A DNA stretch of 64,000 nt from Thomasclavelia cocleata (GTDB taxonomy: Bacteria > Bacillota_I > Bacilli_A > Erysipelotrichales > Coprobacillaceae). The notes beneath the pieces were generated by a model, which was not told the DNA's origin, made no database searches, and saw nothing but the letters and a program-made list of their open reading frames with translations. Where the stretch lies: NCBI RefSeq assembly GCF_900102365.1, contig NZ_FOIN01000002.1, positions 104,004 to 168,003 of the forward strand. Reading direction: 5' to 3'. Shown in pieces: positions 18,905 to 26,792 of the stretch. Every line of letters begins with the position of its first letter. Position 1 is the first letter of the stretch. The position numbers were made by a program, and so were the translations under genes.

Positions 18905-19975
18905 CTAATTAACTTTTTTATTTACAAAAATTCCTGAACAATACATACCATCTTCCACTTTATGTTTTATACTCTCTGTTAACAAAAAGTTATCCTTAAT
19001 GTTATATATGCAAAGCTCATTATCGTTAGTTAATACAATTAATAGACTATCAATTACATCTATTGACATAATCGGTTTTTTAATATCTATTATCTTTTTA
19101 CTATTATCTTTTAAATCAAGTAATGTGAGTTTCGTTCCTTCTAATAAAACCTCACTAGTATGAGCTATTATAATATTATCTTCAATTGCTCCACTAGCAT
19201 CAACTATGTCACTTGGATATTCTTCATCTAACTCAATTTTTACTATCTCAAAGGTATTCAAATCAAGCATACTTATACTACTTTCTGGAGTTGTATTTTT
19301 TGTATATGCATTTGAAAAAATAAGTTTATCATTTTTGATAAGATATTTAGAATGGCTACATCCATACTCTGTTAAATTTATACTATTGACTTTTTCGAGT
19401 TTTTCATTATATACATCTATTCTTGATTCAATTGGTAAATCAGGTTTGGCACTTTGAATAAAAGCAAATACTAAATTATTATGAAGTGCTATTAATCCTA
19501 AATATTCATCTACTAATGCAATTTCTCTTTCTGTTTTTTTGTTTTTATCATATTGAGATAGGTATGAAGTAAAGTTTATATTACTACCAGCATAAACATA
19601 TTTTTTATTTGCCGCAGTACATTGAATATTACTTTTATCAATTGAATATTCAGTTGCTTTTCCCGTCTTTTTTTCAATACTAACTATTTTTCTAGTATCA
19701 TGTCTTTTCATCAACCCTTTAGGAACTATATAGACTTGATCTTCACTATACTCAGGTTTTAAAAAATGTGTTCCAAATTCAGCATATTTATATTTAAAAG
19801 AATCCATTTTTTTTAATTCCCAATCATAATATGTTATTTTGCTTTTTTCTTTATTTGAAGCAGTCTCTATTACAGCAACAGTAAACTCATCTAAATTCAC
19901 CTTTGCCTTATTGAAAATACATCCTGAAAATATCCCACCTAAAATCAAAAATAATATCAATAAATATTTTTTCAT
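18905..19975 (-). CDS. Putative lipoprotein with beta-propeller-like repeats
   Basis: A 356-residue secreted lipoprotein. The N-terminus MKKYLLILFLILGGIFSGC is a signal peptide with a lipobox cysteine at position 19. The body is beta-rich, with repeated blocks containing paired aspartates and aromatic residues (for example YDWELKKM, DVYNEKLEKV, MLDLNTFEIV, LLDLKDNSKK), suggesting a propeller-like fold. The ATG at 19975 lies eight bases from a GGAGGTG site; the TTG 15 bases upstream is inside that site and is not the start. It follows the YiiX-type gene by about 36 bases in the same operon, under the LytTR-type promoter. The function is not known. Confidence 0.75.
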   Translation of the reverse strand: MKKYLLILFLILGGIFSGCIFNKAKVNLDEFTVAVIETASNKEKSKITYYDWELKKMDSFKYKYAEFGTHFLKPEYSEDQVYIVPKGLMKRHDTRKIVSIEKKTGKATEYSIDKSNIQCTAANKKYVYAGSNINFTSYLSQYDKNKKTEREIALVDEYLGLIALHNNLVFAFIQSAKPDLPIESRIDVYNEKLEKVNSINLTEYGCSHSKYLIKNDKLIFSNAYTKNTTPESSISMLDLNTFEIVKIELDEEYPSDIVDASGAIEDNIIIAHTSEVLLEGTKLTLLDLKDNSKKIIDIKKPIMSIDVIDSLLIVLTNDNELCIYNIKDNFLLTESIKHKVEDGMYCSGIFVNKKVN

Positions 19976-20011
19976 TTTTATCACCTCCAATATATAAGCA
20001 CTTCTAAGTTT

Positions 20012-20662
20012 TTATTTTTTCCGATAAACTAAAGAAGTTTTTGGCCCATTTACAAGTTCCATTGGATGAATTGCTTTAGCACCAGCTACGTCAAAATCAC
20101 CAGTATTCAAATCTATTCCATACAGATCCAAATATGCAGATCGTATCAAATGGGAACAATAAAACTTATCTCTATAGTCCATTCTATAAAAATTAGGATT
20201 ATATGGCAATCCTCTGCGGTTATAACACCAATTAGCTGCATCTATATCTTGTGCATTTGTAACCGATGTTACTGTTACACCATATGCCTGATCCTTACTT
20301 TTATCCCAATTATTATTCCCTATCTCTACACCAGTCGCATTAGCTTCAACCACTTGAGATGGTATATATATAATACCAGCGTGTCCAATATTTACACCTT
20401 TGTATGGATCAGGAGTAACGAGAATAACTCCTTTTCTAGTTGGATAACTACCATACGATGCTCTTGTATTTATCCCTTTATCCATCTCAATAAGCATATC
20501 ATTTGCAATTTCTACTAATTCTTTTACTTTTTCTTTGTTAAAAACTTCACTTGCTGATGGAGGATCATCTTGATTAGTTGCATTTACTGTTATTATTCCA
20601 GATATCACTATCGACATAGAAACAATTGTTATAGAAATTAATTTTTTTATTTTTAGTTTCAT
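20012..20662 (-). CDS. Secreted YiiX/YebB-like permuted papain-fold cysteine hydrolase
   Basis: A 216-residue protein with a signal peptide (about 1-28, ending VNATN). The rest matches the YiiX/DUF830 branch of the NlpC/P60 superfamily, in which the papain fold is circularly permuted. The catalytic histidine would be in NIGHAGIIY (about 94) and the cysteine in FYCSHLIRSAY (about 170), followed by the AIHPMELV segment. Related enzymes cleave amide or acyl bonds in cell-wall peptides or lipids. It is exported, and pairs with the downstream lipoprotein. A GGAAGGTGATT site precedes the ATG. A 200-base leader separates it from a LytTR-type promoter. Confidence 0.8.
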   Translation of the reverse strand: MKLKIKKLISITIVSMSIVISGIITVNATNQDDPPSASEVFNKEKVKELVEIANDMLIEMDKGINTRASYGSYPTRKGVILVTPDPYKGVNIGHAGIIYIPSQVVEANATGVEIGNNNWDKSKDQAYGVTVTSVTNAQDIDAANWCYNRRGLPYNPNFYRMDYRDKFYCSHLIRSAYLDLYGIDLNTGDFDVAGAKAIHPMELVNGPKTSLVYRKK

Positions 20663-20871
20663 AAATAATCACCTTCCTTTTGAATTAATAATTTACTAAA
20701 AATAATATTCTCAATACTATACTTTTTATCACTCTCCTTTTTCCATTTTCATCTATTTAAGTACTAACCTATATATTTTCATTGTAAATAAAGGTAAAAT
20801 AGTGTGTTCATATTTTATTTTAACTTTAATAAATTAACCTTCTTTTAAGTTTAAATATCTATTTCACTATA

Positions 20872-20940
20872 AATATAACATAAAAAATATAAACTTATTT
20901 ATTTTTGTATTGAATGGTTAAAATATATGATTGAACGGTT
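20872..20940 (-). promoter_or_regulatory. LytTR-type promoter of the YiiX-lipoprotein operon
   Basis: On the minus strand AACCGTT and AACCATT are direct repeats 21 bp apart (20934-20940 and 20913-20919). An extended -10 box, TGTTATATT (20872-20880), lies 35 bp downstream of the proximal repeat and no -35 box is present. The same arrangement and much of the intervening sequence recur before the secreted peptide gene at 26491. Paired repeats one helical double-turn apart are the known target form of LytTR regulators. Confidence 0.6.
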
Positions 20941-21092
20941 ATGTTATTGTTAAAATTAATTTTTTATATATACTTATATTCCTAAATATTATAGATTTTT
21001 TCATGTTATGCTTTTTAAAATATTTAATAACAAATATAAATTAAATTACAATATAAATACAATCTTATCTGAACTCATCTATATAAGAATAT
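20941..21092. other. AT-rich spacer without recognisable genes
   Basis: About 150 bases of very AT-rich sequence with no open frame, hairpin or promoter I can support. It separates the LytTR-type promoter from the transposase remnant. Confidence 0.5.
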
Positions 21093-21639
21093 TCCCCCCA
21101 GCAGCAAGCGTCCATCTTATGATCTCACTTCTACCTTGTTAGAAAAAACTGCATATGAACTACGTGATGTTTATGAAGCTTTATCTGTTTTAACTAATAA
21201 ATCAGATTGTATTTAGGCTGTATTATATAAAAACAGTCATTTTATCAAAAAAAGAAATACCTTTATACTTTATTATGACTGCACCAACTATTATTTTGAG
21301 ATAGAAAAGTGTTTTAGAATAATAAAAACTGACTTTAAAGCCAGACTAGTATATTTACAAAATGAAGACAGTATCAGGGGACACTTTTTGTTATGTTTTA
21401 TTTCACTTATCATCTATAGATTACTGGCAGAGAAACCAAAAGAAAAATATATAGTAAATGAAATTGTGAAAACATTAAGAGAAATGGAAGTAGTAGATAT
21501 ACAATATAATGGATATATACCAGCATATAAAAGAACATAACTAACAGATGAACTACCTCAAATATTTGGATTTAGGACAGATTATGAGATCATAGGAAAG
21601 AAGATGAGAAATATAATAAAAAATACGAAGAACATATAA
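21093..21639 (+). pseudogene. IS1634-type transposase remnant with deleted catalytic core
   Basis: One frame reads PPSSKRPSYDL, then TAYELRDVYEALSVL, an internal TAG, then ILYYDCTNYYFEIEKCFRI and on through DSIRGHFLLCFISLIIYRLL and IVKTLREMEVVDIQYNGY, another TAA at 21538, and a final stop at 21637. These are recognisable pieces of IS1634-family transposases. YYDCTNYYFE should lie near the start of the DDE domain, yet it runs straight into the C-terminal CFRI motif. About 200 residues holding the catalytic acids are therefore deleted. The remnant is non-functional and AT-rich like its surroundings, so it is not recent. Confidence 0.75.
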
Positions 21640-21663
21640 AATACGCATATTCTAAGCAAAAAG

Positions 21664-21711
21664 AAAAAGTATGAAAAATATTGAATATATCAATGTTTTC
21701 TATACTTTTTT
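21664..21711. terminator. Long imperfect hairpin after the transposase remnant
   Basis: AAAAAGTAT pairs with ATACTTTTT and the inner ATTG with CAAT, with small bulges, ending in a T tract on the plus strand. It fits the terminator of the former transposase gene. Confidence 0.55.
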
Positions 21712-21736
21712 ATACTGTTGAACTGTCAAAGATAGA

Positions 21737-21771
21737 ATTATAGCATAATAATTTTAGATTGTATAATCAAC
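21737..21771. repeat. 35-bp direct repeat, copy 2
   Basis: Same 35 bases as 18398-18432 with one mismatch (ATTATAGCAT here). It also carries TGCTATAAT on the minus strand, but no intact minus-strand gene follows. It may mark a duplicated promoter or the edge of an old insertion. Confidence 0.6.
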
Positions 21772-22003
21772 TAAAAATATGCATTTTTGTTACATAAAAA
21801 ATTACTGACAACACTAGTTTGAAAATGACTTACATATATTTAACTACATACTAAACATATACACAACAAATAATATTAAAAATCTTAACCCCTTTAAAAA
21901 GTTCACAAAAATTAAAACATTATTTCCTACAGATAAAGGTTTATTTAAATCACTGTATTTAAAACTATCACTAAATACAACACTTAAAAATCATAACATG
22001 CTT
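21772..22003. other. Spacer with a possible membrane-protein remnant
   Basis: Mostly AT-rich non-coding DNA. On the minus strand a 48-codon open stretch (21844-21990) without a start codon reads KPLSVGNNVLIFVNFLKGL followed by a hydrophobic tail, which looks like the decayed end of a small membrane protein. Nothing else can be supported. Confidence 0.3.
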
Positions 22004-22042
22004 AAAAAAGGTAAAATAAACTTATATAAAAGTATTTTACCT
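22004..22042 (-). terminator. Terminator after the 127-residue membrane-anchored protein gene
   Basis: AGGTAAAATA and TATTTTACCT form perfect 10-base arms, followed on the minus strand by TTTTTT. It lies about 40 bases after the stop at 22079. Confidence 0.78.
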
Positions 22043-22078
22043 GTATTAATAAACAAATCAAAATAGTCTATATTATGA

Positions 22079-22462
22079 TTATTTTTCAATTATATCATTT
22101 GGTGAAATTATTTTATATTTTTGATAAATAGTATCACTACTATGTATTTCTACTGCAATAAAATCTTCATTTTCTAATTTATAGATTTTTGTTCCAACTT
22201 CTAATTTACTTGCTTCACAATTAACAAACTCATACTTTCCATTAGTTTTAGGAGTTGTCAATTTTACTTGGCCCAATTCAGTACCTAATTCATCCAAAGA
22301 AACCGCATCAGATGTTCTTTCATAGTATAGATCATTAACTTTTACAATATTCTTAAATTTTAAATTATTTACTGAACTACGCCCTAAAAAAATAAAAACA
22401 ACAATTAACAATATAGCTAGTGCCCCTATAATTACCTTTTTATTTATAGTTTTAAATTCCAT
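22079..22462 (-). CDS. Small membrane-anchored protein of unknown function
   Basis: A 127-residue protein with a short basic N-terminus, one membrane segment (about 9-28) and an exported domain of about 100 residues. I do not recognise the domain. Its N-terminus, INKKVIIGALAILLIV, closely resembles INKKVAIGLLLILLIV of the DUF5412-like protein encoded 500 bases upstream on the same strand, so the two share an anchor of common origin. A GGAGGG site precedes the ATG. Its position beside a bacteriocin-type transporter makes an immunity or accessory role possible, but this is a guess. Confidence 0.65.
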   Translation of the reverse strand: MEFKTINKKVIIGALAILLIVVFIFLGRSSVNNLKFKNIVKVNDLYYERTSDAVSLDELGTELGQVKLTTPKTNGKYEFVNCEASKLEVGTKIYKLENEDFIAVEIHSSDTIYQKYKIISPNDIIEK

Positions 22463-22581
22463 GAGCTCCCTCCTTTATTCAATAACATACTTTAATATAT
22501 ACAGACAGTAAATTTTGACCATGTAAATAATTAAAAAAATATTTCCCAACTTCTATCTTACTTTAACTAAACCTAGGCTAT

Positions 22582-22787
22582 TTAATTATCTAACTTAATC
22601 AACTTTTTTATGATCAAATAATTCATACATGTAATAATAATTATAGCCAGCACAAGAACAATTGAAACCATCATATCCATAGCTCTAAAATAATAAACCG
22701 CTAAACATCCACCTACAATAAAATTAATTCCAACAAGACTGCTTAAAATCCTAAAATTTTTAAAATATTATTTTTACTTTTTATCAT
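22582..22787 (-). pseudogene. Frameshifted small two-helix membrane protein
   Basis: Starts MIKSKNNILKI, meets a stop after GF, but continues in another frame as RILSSLVGINFIVGGCLAVY, a second hydrophobic stretch and KKLIKLDN before a stop at 22582. Adding one T to a run of four would restore a protein of about 69 residues with two membrane segments. It has no good ribosome-binding site. It may be a decayed immunity-type peptide gene; the family is not recognised. Confidence 0.45.
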
Positions 22788-22941
22788 AAAAAAGAGCTAT
22801 CCAATAATATTATCGCCATATATTATTAAATAGTCCCTTTCATTCAAAGCCACAAGTTATTTTGCAAACCCAAAATTATGTTCAATTTCTATCTGTTTTA
22901 ACATAACAATTTAAAATTAATCAGACTTATTTTAATTACTG

Positions 22942-23379
22942 TTAGTTTTCCTTATCTCGATAATCATAACCTTTATAAATATCAATAACTCTACCATTGA
23001 TTCGGATATGTTGATTATCTATCCATTCAACATCACACGTTTCCCAATAGTCGTCACCATCTAAACCATTTGATACTTCACTGCTAGCTACTTTTTCCCA
23101 ATAAATAGTTTTTAAAACGTGATAAACACGATCTTTTGAAACTACCAATTCTCCCTTTATATATGATTCATTACTACTTTTATCTTCTTTACATATATCT
23201 ACTATCACAGTATGCTTATTATCTGGAGAATCAAGACCATAACGAACACCATATTCAATGTGACATAAACTTGTATCAATTTCATTTACAGGCTTATTGC
23301 TATAGATTTTATAACTGACAATCAGTAATATAAGCAATAATCCTATCGCTACCTTTTTATTTATAAGTTTAACTTTCAT
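22942..23379 (-). CDS. Membrane-anchored DUF5412-like protein
   Basis: A 145-residue protein with a single N-terminal membrane segment (about 10-26) and an exported domain. The pattern GLDSPDNKHTVIVDICK, a central IYWEK, and the closing VEWIDNQHIRINGRVIDIY resemble DUF5412 proteins, which are small exported proteins of unknown function. The anchor shares INKKV-IG with the 127-residue protein downstream. A GAGAGGAAG-like site precedes the ATG. It lies 44 bases after the ABC ATPase gene and may belong to that transcript. Confidence 0.65.
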   Translation of the reverse strand: MKVKLINKKVAIGLLLILLIVSYKIYSNKPVNEIDTSLCHIEYGVRYGLDSPDNKHTVIVDICKEDKSSNESYIKGELVVSKDRVYHVLKTIYWEKVASSEVSNGLDGDDYWETCDVEWIDNQHIRINGRVIDIYKGYDYRDKEN

Positions 23380-23423
23380 AAACTTCCTCTCCTATTTAAT
23401 TAACTTCTTCTTTTTATAAAAGC

Positions 23424-24053
23424 CTATATTTCAATAACTGTATTACAATTTTGAGCTACAACATTATCATGTGTAACTATGATAATTGTTTTACCTTTCT
23501 TTTGCATTTCTAATAATATTTTAATTATATCATTTCGATTTGACTCATCAAGATTTCCAGTAGGTTCGTCAGCTAAAATCAATTTAGAAGGTTTCAATAA
23601 AGTTCTTGCTAAAGATACCCGTTGTTGCTCTCCACCACTTAAAGAATATATTTTCTCATTAATATCTTTTTCAATTCCAACTTTTTTTAAAGTCTTTTTG
23701 ATTAAATCTTTTTTTTCTGTTTTATTCATCTTAACATATTCTAAAGCAAGCATTAAATTATCTTTAATTGACTCATCGTCAATTAAAGCATAATTTTGAA
23801 ATAAATAGCTTATATTCTCACGAATAAACTGTTCTCTTTTCTTTCTATTAAGATTGCTAACATCTACACCATTAATAATAATATTTCCTTTATAATCATT
23901 ATCTAATAAACCAATTATATTTAATAATGTTGTTTTACCACTTCCACTCATTCCCTTAATTGCAACCATTTCGTTTTCATTAATTTCACAATTAAAATTT
24001 TTAAATATTTGATTATCATTATACTTTTTACACAAGTTATTTATTTTTATCAT
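23424..24053 (-). CDS. ABC transporter ATP-binding protein, lactococcin-972-type
   Basis: A 209-residue ATPase of the MacB/LolD branch. Walker A is GMSGSGKTT (about 35), the Q-loop is SYLFQNYALI, the signature is SLSGGEQQRVSLA (about 133), Walker B is LILADEPTGNLD and the switch histidine lies in IIVTHDN. It partners the large permease whose stop is next to its start. The set of exported peptide, 700-residue permease and this compact ATPase is the gene order of lactococcin-972-type bacteriocin loci. The ATG at 24053 has GGGG eight bases upstream; a TTG one codon earlier is less likely. Confidence 0.9.
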   Translation of the reverse strand: MIKINNLCKKYNDNQIFKNFNCEINENEMVAIKGMSGSGKTTLLNIIGLLDNDYKGNIIINGVDVSNLNRKKREQFIRENISYLFQNYALIDDESIKDNLMLALEYVKMNKTEKKDLIKKTLKKVGIEKDINEKIYSLSGGEQQRVSLARTLLKPSKLILADEPTGNLDESNRNDIIKILLEMQKKGKTIIIVTHDNVVAQNCNTVIEI

Positions 24054-24056
24054 CAA

Positions 24057-26237
24057 CTATTCCCCTTTCAATAAACATATAATATTATCTAAATTAATCT
24101 TATTGCAAGAAATGATAAAAACTATGTTTTCAAATATAATTAACAGAATCAAAGAAAGTAATAAACTTAAATTAAAGCCCCAACCAATTAAAATCATTAT
24201 AATATTCAATAAAATAATTGGTACTAAGATAGAACAAATATTAAAATAATAAATACCTCGATATACCTTTACTCTACTAAATCCCATAAATATTTTTGTA
24301 CAAATCTTAGATTTTTCTTTTTCAATCATTAAATAGTTTGTCTCAAAGGTTAAAACGATATAGATAATAATAACGAATATCAACATAATACTTTCAGCAT
24401 AAATAATATTTTGATAATTATTAATATCTTCACCAATTAATTCTCCCATTGTTACAAATGTTTGTAATGTAAAAATTTTATCTATATTATTTTCAATTAA
24501 TAAAGGTAAAAGCTGATTATATGTATTATTTTTATCTATCTCAGTATCTATTTTCAAGCTTGTTGTTTTACTTGTACCTCCAACATTCAATCCAATCATA
24601 TAATCTAAATAATTGATTGGAAAATTACTATAAGTAACTCTTAAAATAGGAATATCTATTAATATATTACTTTTGACCTCATTACTACCATCTTCATTTG
24701 ATGAATATTTTAATAACTCTGTATCTTTATACATATAAAAATCATAATTACTATTTATATTATTTATCCCGTATCTTTCTAAGCTCGTTTTATAATACCT
24801 AATAAACTTTTCATAATAATCTTTGTACTTTTCTGGAAACACAAAGATTTCAAAATTATTGGCCTTAATTTCAACTTCTTTACCTTTTTGATCATATATT
24901 TTAATATTATTCTTTTTCAGATAATTCAGATCAACTGTTGCAAACGGTATATAAGAACCTTTCTTTATAGCTCTATTAGTTCGTTTCAAATCTTCTTTAT
25001 CCAATAAACGATACTGTGAAAATTCAGCATAGATATAATTTAAATCAGTATCCTCTAATAATTTGTATAGCCTATTTAAATTACTTCTATCAATTTCATT
25101 ATATTGCTCATTATGTTCATTTATTTGAGCAAAAAAAGCATAATTTATAATTTCTTTCATATTATGTAATTCTTCTAACTTATTAAAATATGAAGAACTA
25201 GTAGTTAGAGTAATCATTAAGATAATAATAAATAATGAATTTATTATTATTTTAAAAGCTCCACATAATTTTATTAATTTAGAAATAATAAGCTTATTTT
25301 TTAATAATTCAATCATACTCTTTTTATAACAGATAATATATATACTCAAATATGATAGACCTAAAAAAATTAATATTATAAGAACATAAATAATAATAAA
25401 CGAAAATATATTTGCCTTATAAGGAATAATAATAAAATCAATTATTATTAATAACATTGATAAAGATATATATAAAATAATATCTTTTTTTACTACCTTT
25501 TTTAATATCATAAAATTACTAAATCCTAATAATTTCATAATAACTAGTTTTTTTGAAATATTATAAATACTAAAAACCTTGATAATCAAATAAAACAATC
25601 CAGCAATTATTAATATTAATAATGATATTAATATTTCATTACTACTTTGTATATTCTGCTCTTGTATATTAACTTTCAAGTCATTCCCAAATATTTCTTT
25701 AATTTGATTAATATACTCAGTATACTCTTGTTCATTTTCATAAAATATCTGATAGTCAGAAAATAGATATCCCTGGTTATCAATCAATTTTTTAAACGAA
25801 AAGATAGCAAAGTTATCATTATGTAAAATATCATCAAGTTTATATTTTAATAACTTATCATTACTTTCCTTAGTCGCAGCATAAATGTTACTTGAATCTT
25901 CAGTTTTATTTGAAAGAACTTCATATTTTAAGTTCATTAATTTTAATGCATCTTGTACATCTATGGAAACATATATTAAATTAGTTAGCTTTTGATCTTG
26001 GTACCTTGTTTCTATCTTTGTTAAAAGGATATTATATTTTTGTGATAAAGTTATTAGCTTATAAAAATCATCATTATCATATTTTTGATTATAATCAATA
26101 GTTAATGTAGCACGATTATAATTATTAAGATTTATAAATTTATTTTTCTCCTTTAAATCTAAGTTTATTACTAATAGTATAGAAACAAGTAGAAAAATAA
26201 AAATTATATATACTTTTCTTAGATATTGTAATTTCAT
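24057..26237 (-). CDS. Bacteriocin-associated ABC permease / immunity-type membrane protein
   Basis: A 726-residue membrane protein with the topology of the bacteriocin-associated integral membrane family (TIGR01654 type). One N-terminal membrane segment is followed by an exported domain of about 180 residues. Three to four membrane segments come next (about 205-345), then a second exported domain of about 230 residues, and a final cluster of membrane segments. This is a FtsX/MacB-like layout. It would export the peptide or protect the producer together with the ATPase. The ATG at 26237 begins MKLQYLRKVYIIFIF; a TTG at 26249 overlapping the peptide stop as TTGA is an alternative, and either implies translational coupling. 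Confidence 0.82.
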   Translation of the reverse strand: MKLQYLRKVYIIFIFLLVSILLVINLDLKEKNKFINLNNYNRATLTIDYNQKYDNDDFYKLITLSQKYNILLTKIETRYQDQKLTNLIYVSIDVQDALKLMNLKYEVLSNKTEDSSNIYAATKESNDKLLKYKLDDILHNDNFAIFSFKKLIDNQGYLFSDYQIFYENEQEYTEYINQIKEIFGNDLKVNIQEQNIQSSNEILISLLILIIAGLFYLIIKVFSIYNISKKLVIMKLLGFSNFMILKKVVKKDIILYISLSMLLIIIDFIIIPYKANIFSFIIIYVLIILIFLGLSYLSIYIICYKKSMIELLKNKLIISKLIKLCGAFKIIINSLFIIILMITLTTSSSYFNKLEELHNMKEIINYAFFAQINEHNEQYNEIDRSNLNRLYKLLEDTDLNYIYAEFSQYRLLDKEDLKRTNRAIKKGSYIPFATVDLNYLKKNNIKIYDQKGKEVEIKANNFEIFVFPEKYKDYYEKFIRYYKTSLERYGINNINSNYDFYMYKDTELLKYSSNEDGSNEVKSNILIDIPILRVTYSNFPINYLDYMIGLNVGGTSKTTSLKIDTEIDKNNTYNQLLPLLIENNIDKIFTLQTFVTMGELIGEDINNYQNIIYAESIMLIFVIIIYIVLTFETNYLMIEKEKSKICTKIFMGFSRVKVYRGIYYFNICSILVPIILLNIIMILIGWGFNLSLLLSLILLIIFENIVFIISCNKINLDNIICLLKGE

Positions 26238-26245
26238 ATATATTA

Positions 26246-26491
26246 TCAACTATAATTATATTTATAATCGTATTTACTATTATCTATTGACCCAAATAAT
26301 CCATAATTTTTCTTATAAGCTCTTAATGATACTGAACTTATCCAATTCCCTTTCAATACAATGTATCCTATTTTATGAAATTCTTTCAAATTTTCAAAAG
26401 TACATGTTATACCACAAGCATAAACACTTGTCATAGTTACACATAATAATAAAGATAAAATACTAATCTTAAAGAAATTTATCTTTTTCAT
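26246..26491 (-). CDS. Secreted peptide, candidate lactococcin-972-like bacteriocin precursor
   Basis: An 81-residue precursor with a textbook signal peptide (MKKINFFKISILSLLLCVTM, cleavage after SVYA). The predicted mature part of about 56 residues starts CGITC, so two cysteines are close enough for a small disulfide loop. It contains GNWISS and ends in a tyrosine- and lysine-rich tail (DYKYNYS). Sequence similarity to lactococcin 972 is not obvious; the call rests on size, secretion and strict gene order with the permease and ATPase. GGAAGGGAAG precedes the ATG. It is the first gene of the operon under a LytTR-type promoter. Confidence 0.6.
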   Translation of the reverse strand: MKKINFFKISILSLLLCVTMTSVYACGITCTFENLKEFHKIGYIVLKGNWISSVSLRAYKKNYGLFGSIDNSKYDYKYNYS

Positions 26492-26661
26492 AATAACTTC
26501 CCTTCCTTTCTTCTAATAGAATTAAAACAGATTACTTAATAAGAATAAATATTATAATCTTTATCTTTTATACTTTGTTATTTAATAAATCTTGATATTA
26601 TAAATATTTTTCCTTCCAGCTTATCTAATCGATTAATTAAATTTTTAACTTCTATAGTTTT

Positions 26662-26730
26662 ACTATAGCATAAAAAAAGGAAGAATTGTTTCTTCCTTGT
26701 TCCAACGGTTGTAAATATGATTAAACGGTA
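26662..26730 (-). promoter_or_regulatory. LytTR-type promoter of the secreted-peptide operon
   Basis: On the minus strand TACCGTT and AACCGTT lie 20 bp apart (26724-26730 and 26704-26710). An extended -10 box, TGCTATAGT (26662-26670), lies 36 bp further on and there is no -35 box. The block from the first repeat to the second is nearly identical to that at 20913-20940, sharing the internal AATCATAT, and both run into TTTTTTATG just before the -10. The LytTR regulator encoded 60 bases upstream is the obvious candidate activator. Confidence 0.65.
26672..26698 (-). terminator. Terminator of the LytTR regulator gene, inside the next promoter
   Basis: AAGGAAGAA and TTCTTCCTT pair around a 4-base loop and are followed on the minus strand by seven T. 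The hairpin occupies the place where a -35 box would be, between the LytTR repeats and the extended -10 of the peptide operon, isolating that operon from read-through. Confidence 0.82.
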
Positions 26731-26792
26731 ATAAAATCATTTTCTATTTAATATTTTTAATGAGAAATTTAATAATATAACCAAACTATTAA

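Noticed and set aside
20066..20518. 150-codon plus-strand open frame opposite the YiiX-type gene
   Set aside because: It is a shadow of the real gene, which has a signal peptide, catalytic motifs and a good ribosome-binding site; the antisense product is an isoleucine/cysteine-rich artefact.
20663..20871. Possible leader peptide behind an AAAGGAG site around 20720 in the YiiX-operon leader
   Set aside because: The only candidate start is a GTG almost on top of the site and encodes about 15 residues with no recognisable feature.
21844..21990. 48-codon minus-strand stretch with a hydrophobic C-terminus
   Set aside because: There is no start codon, and a stop lies directly upstream. It is at most a decayed fragment and is mentioned only within the spacer entry.
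26560..26650. Open stretch in the leader of the secreted-peptide mRNA reading NLINRLDKLEGKIFIISRF
   Set aside because: It has no start codon or ribosome-binding site and is only about two dozen codons long; a peptide gene is not supported.
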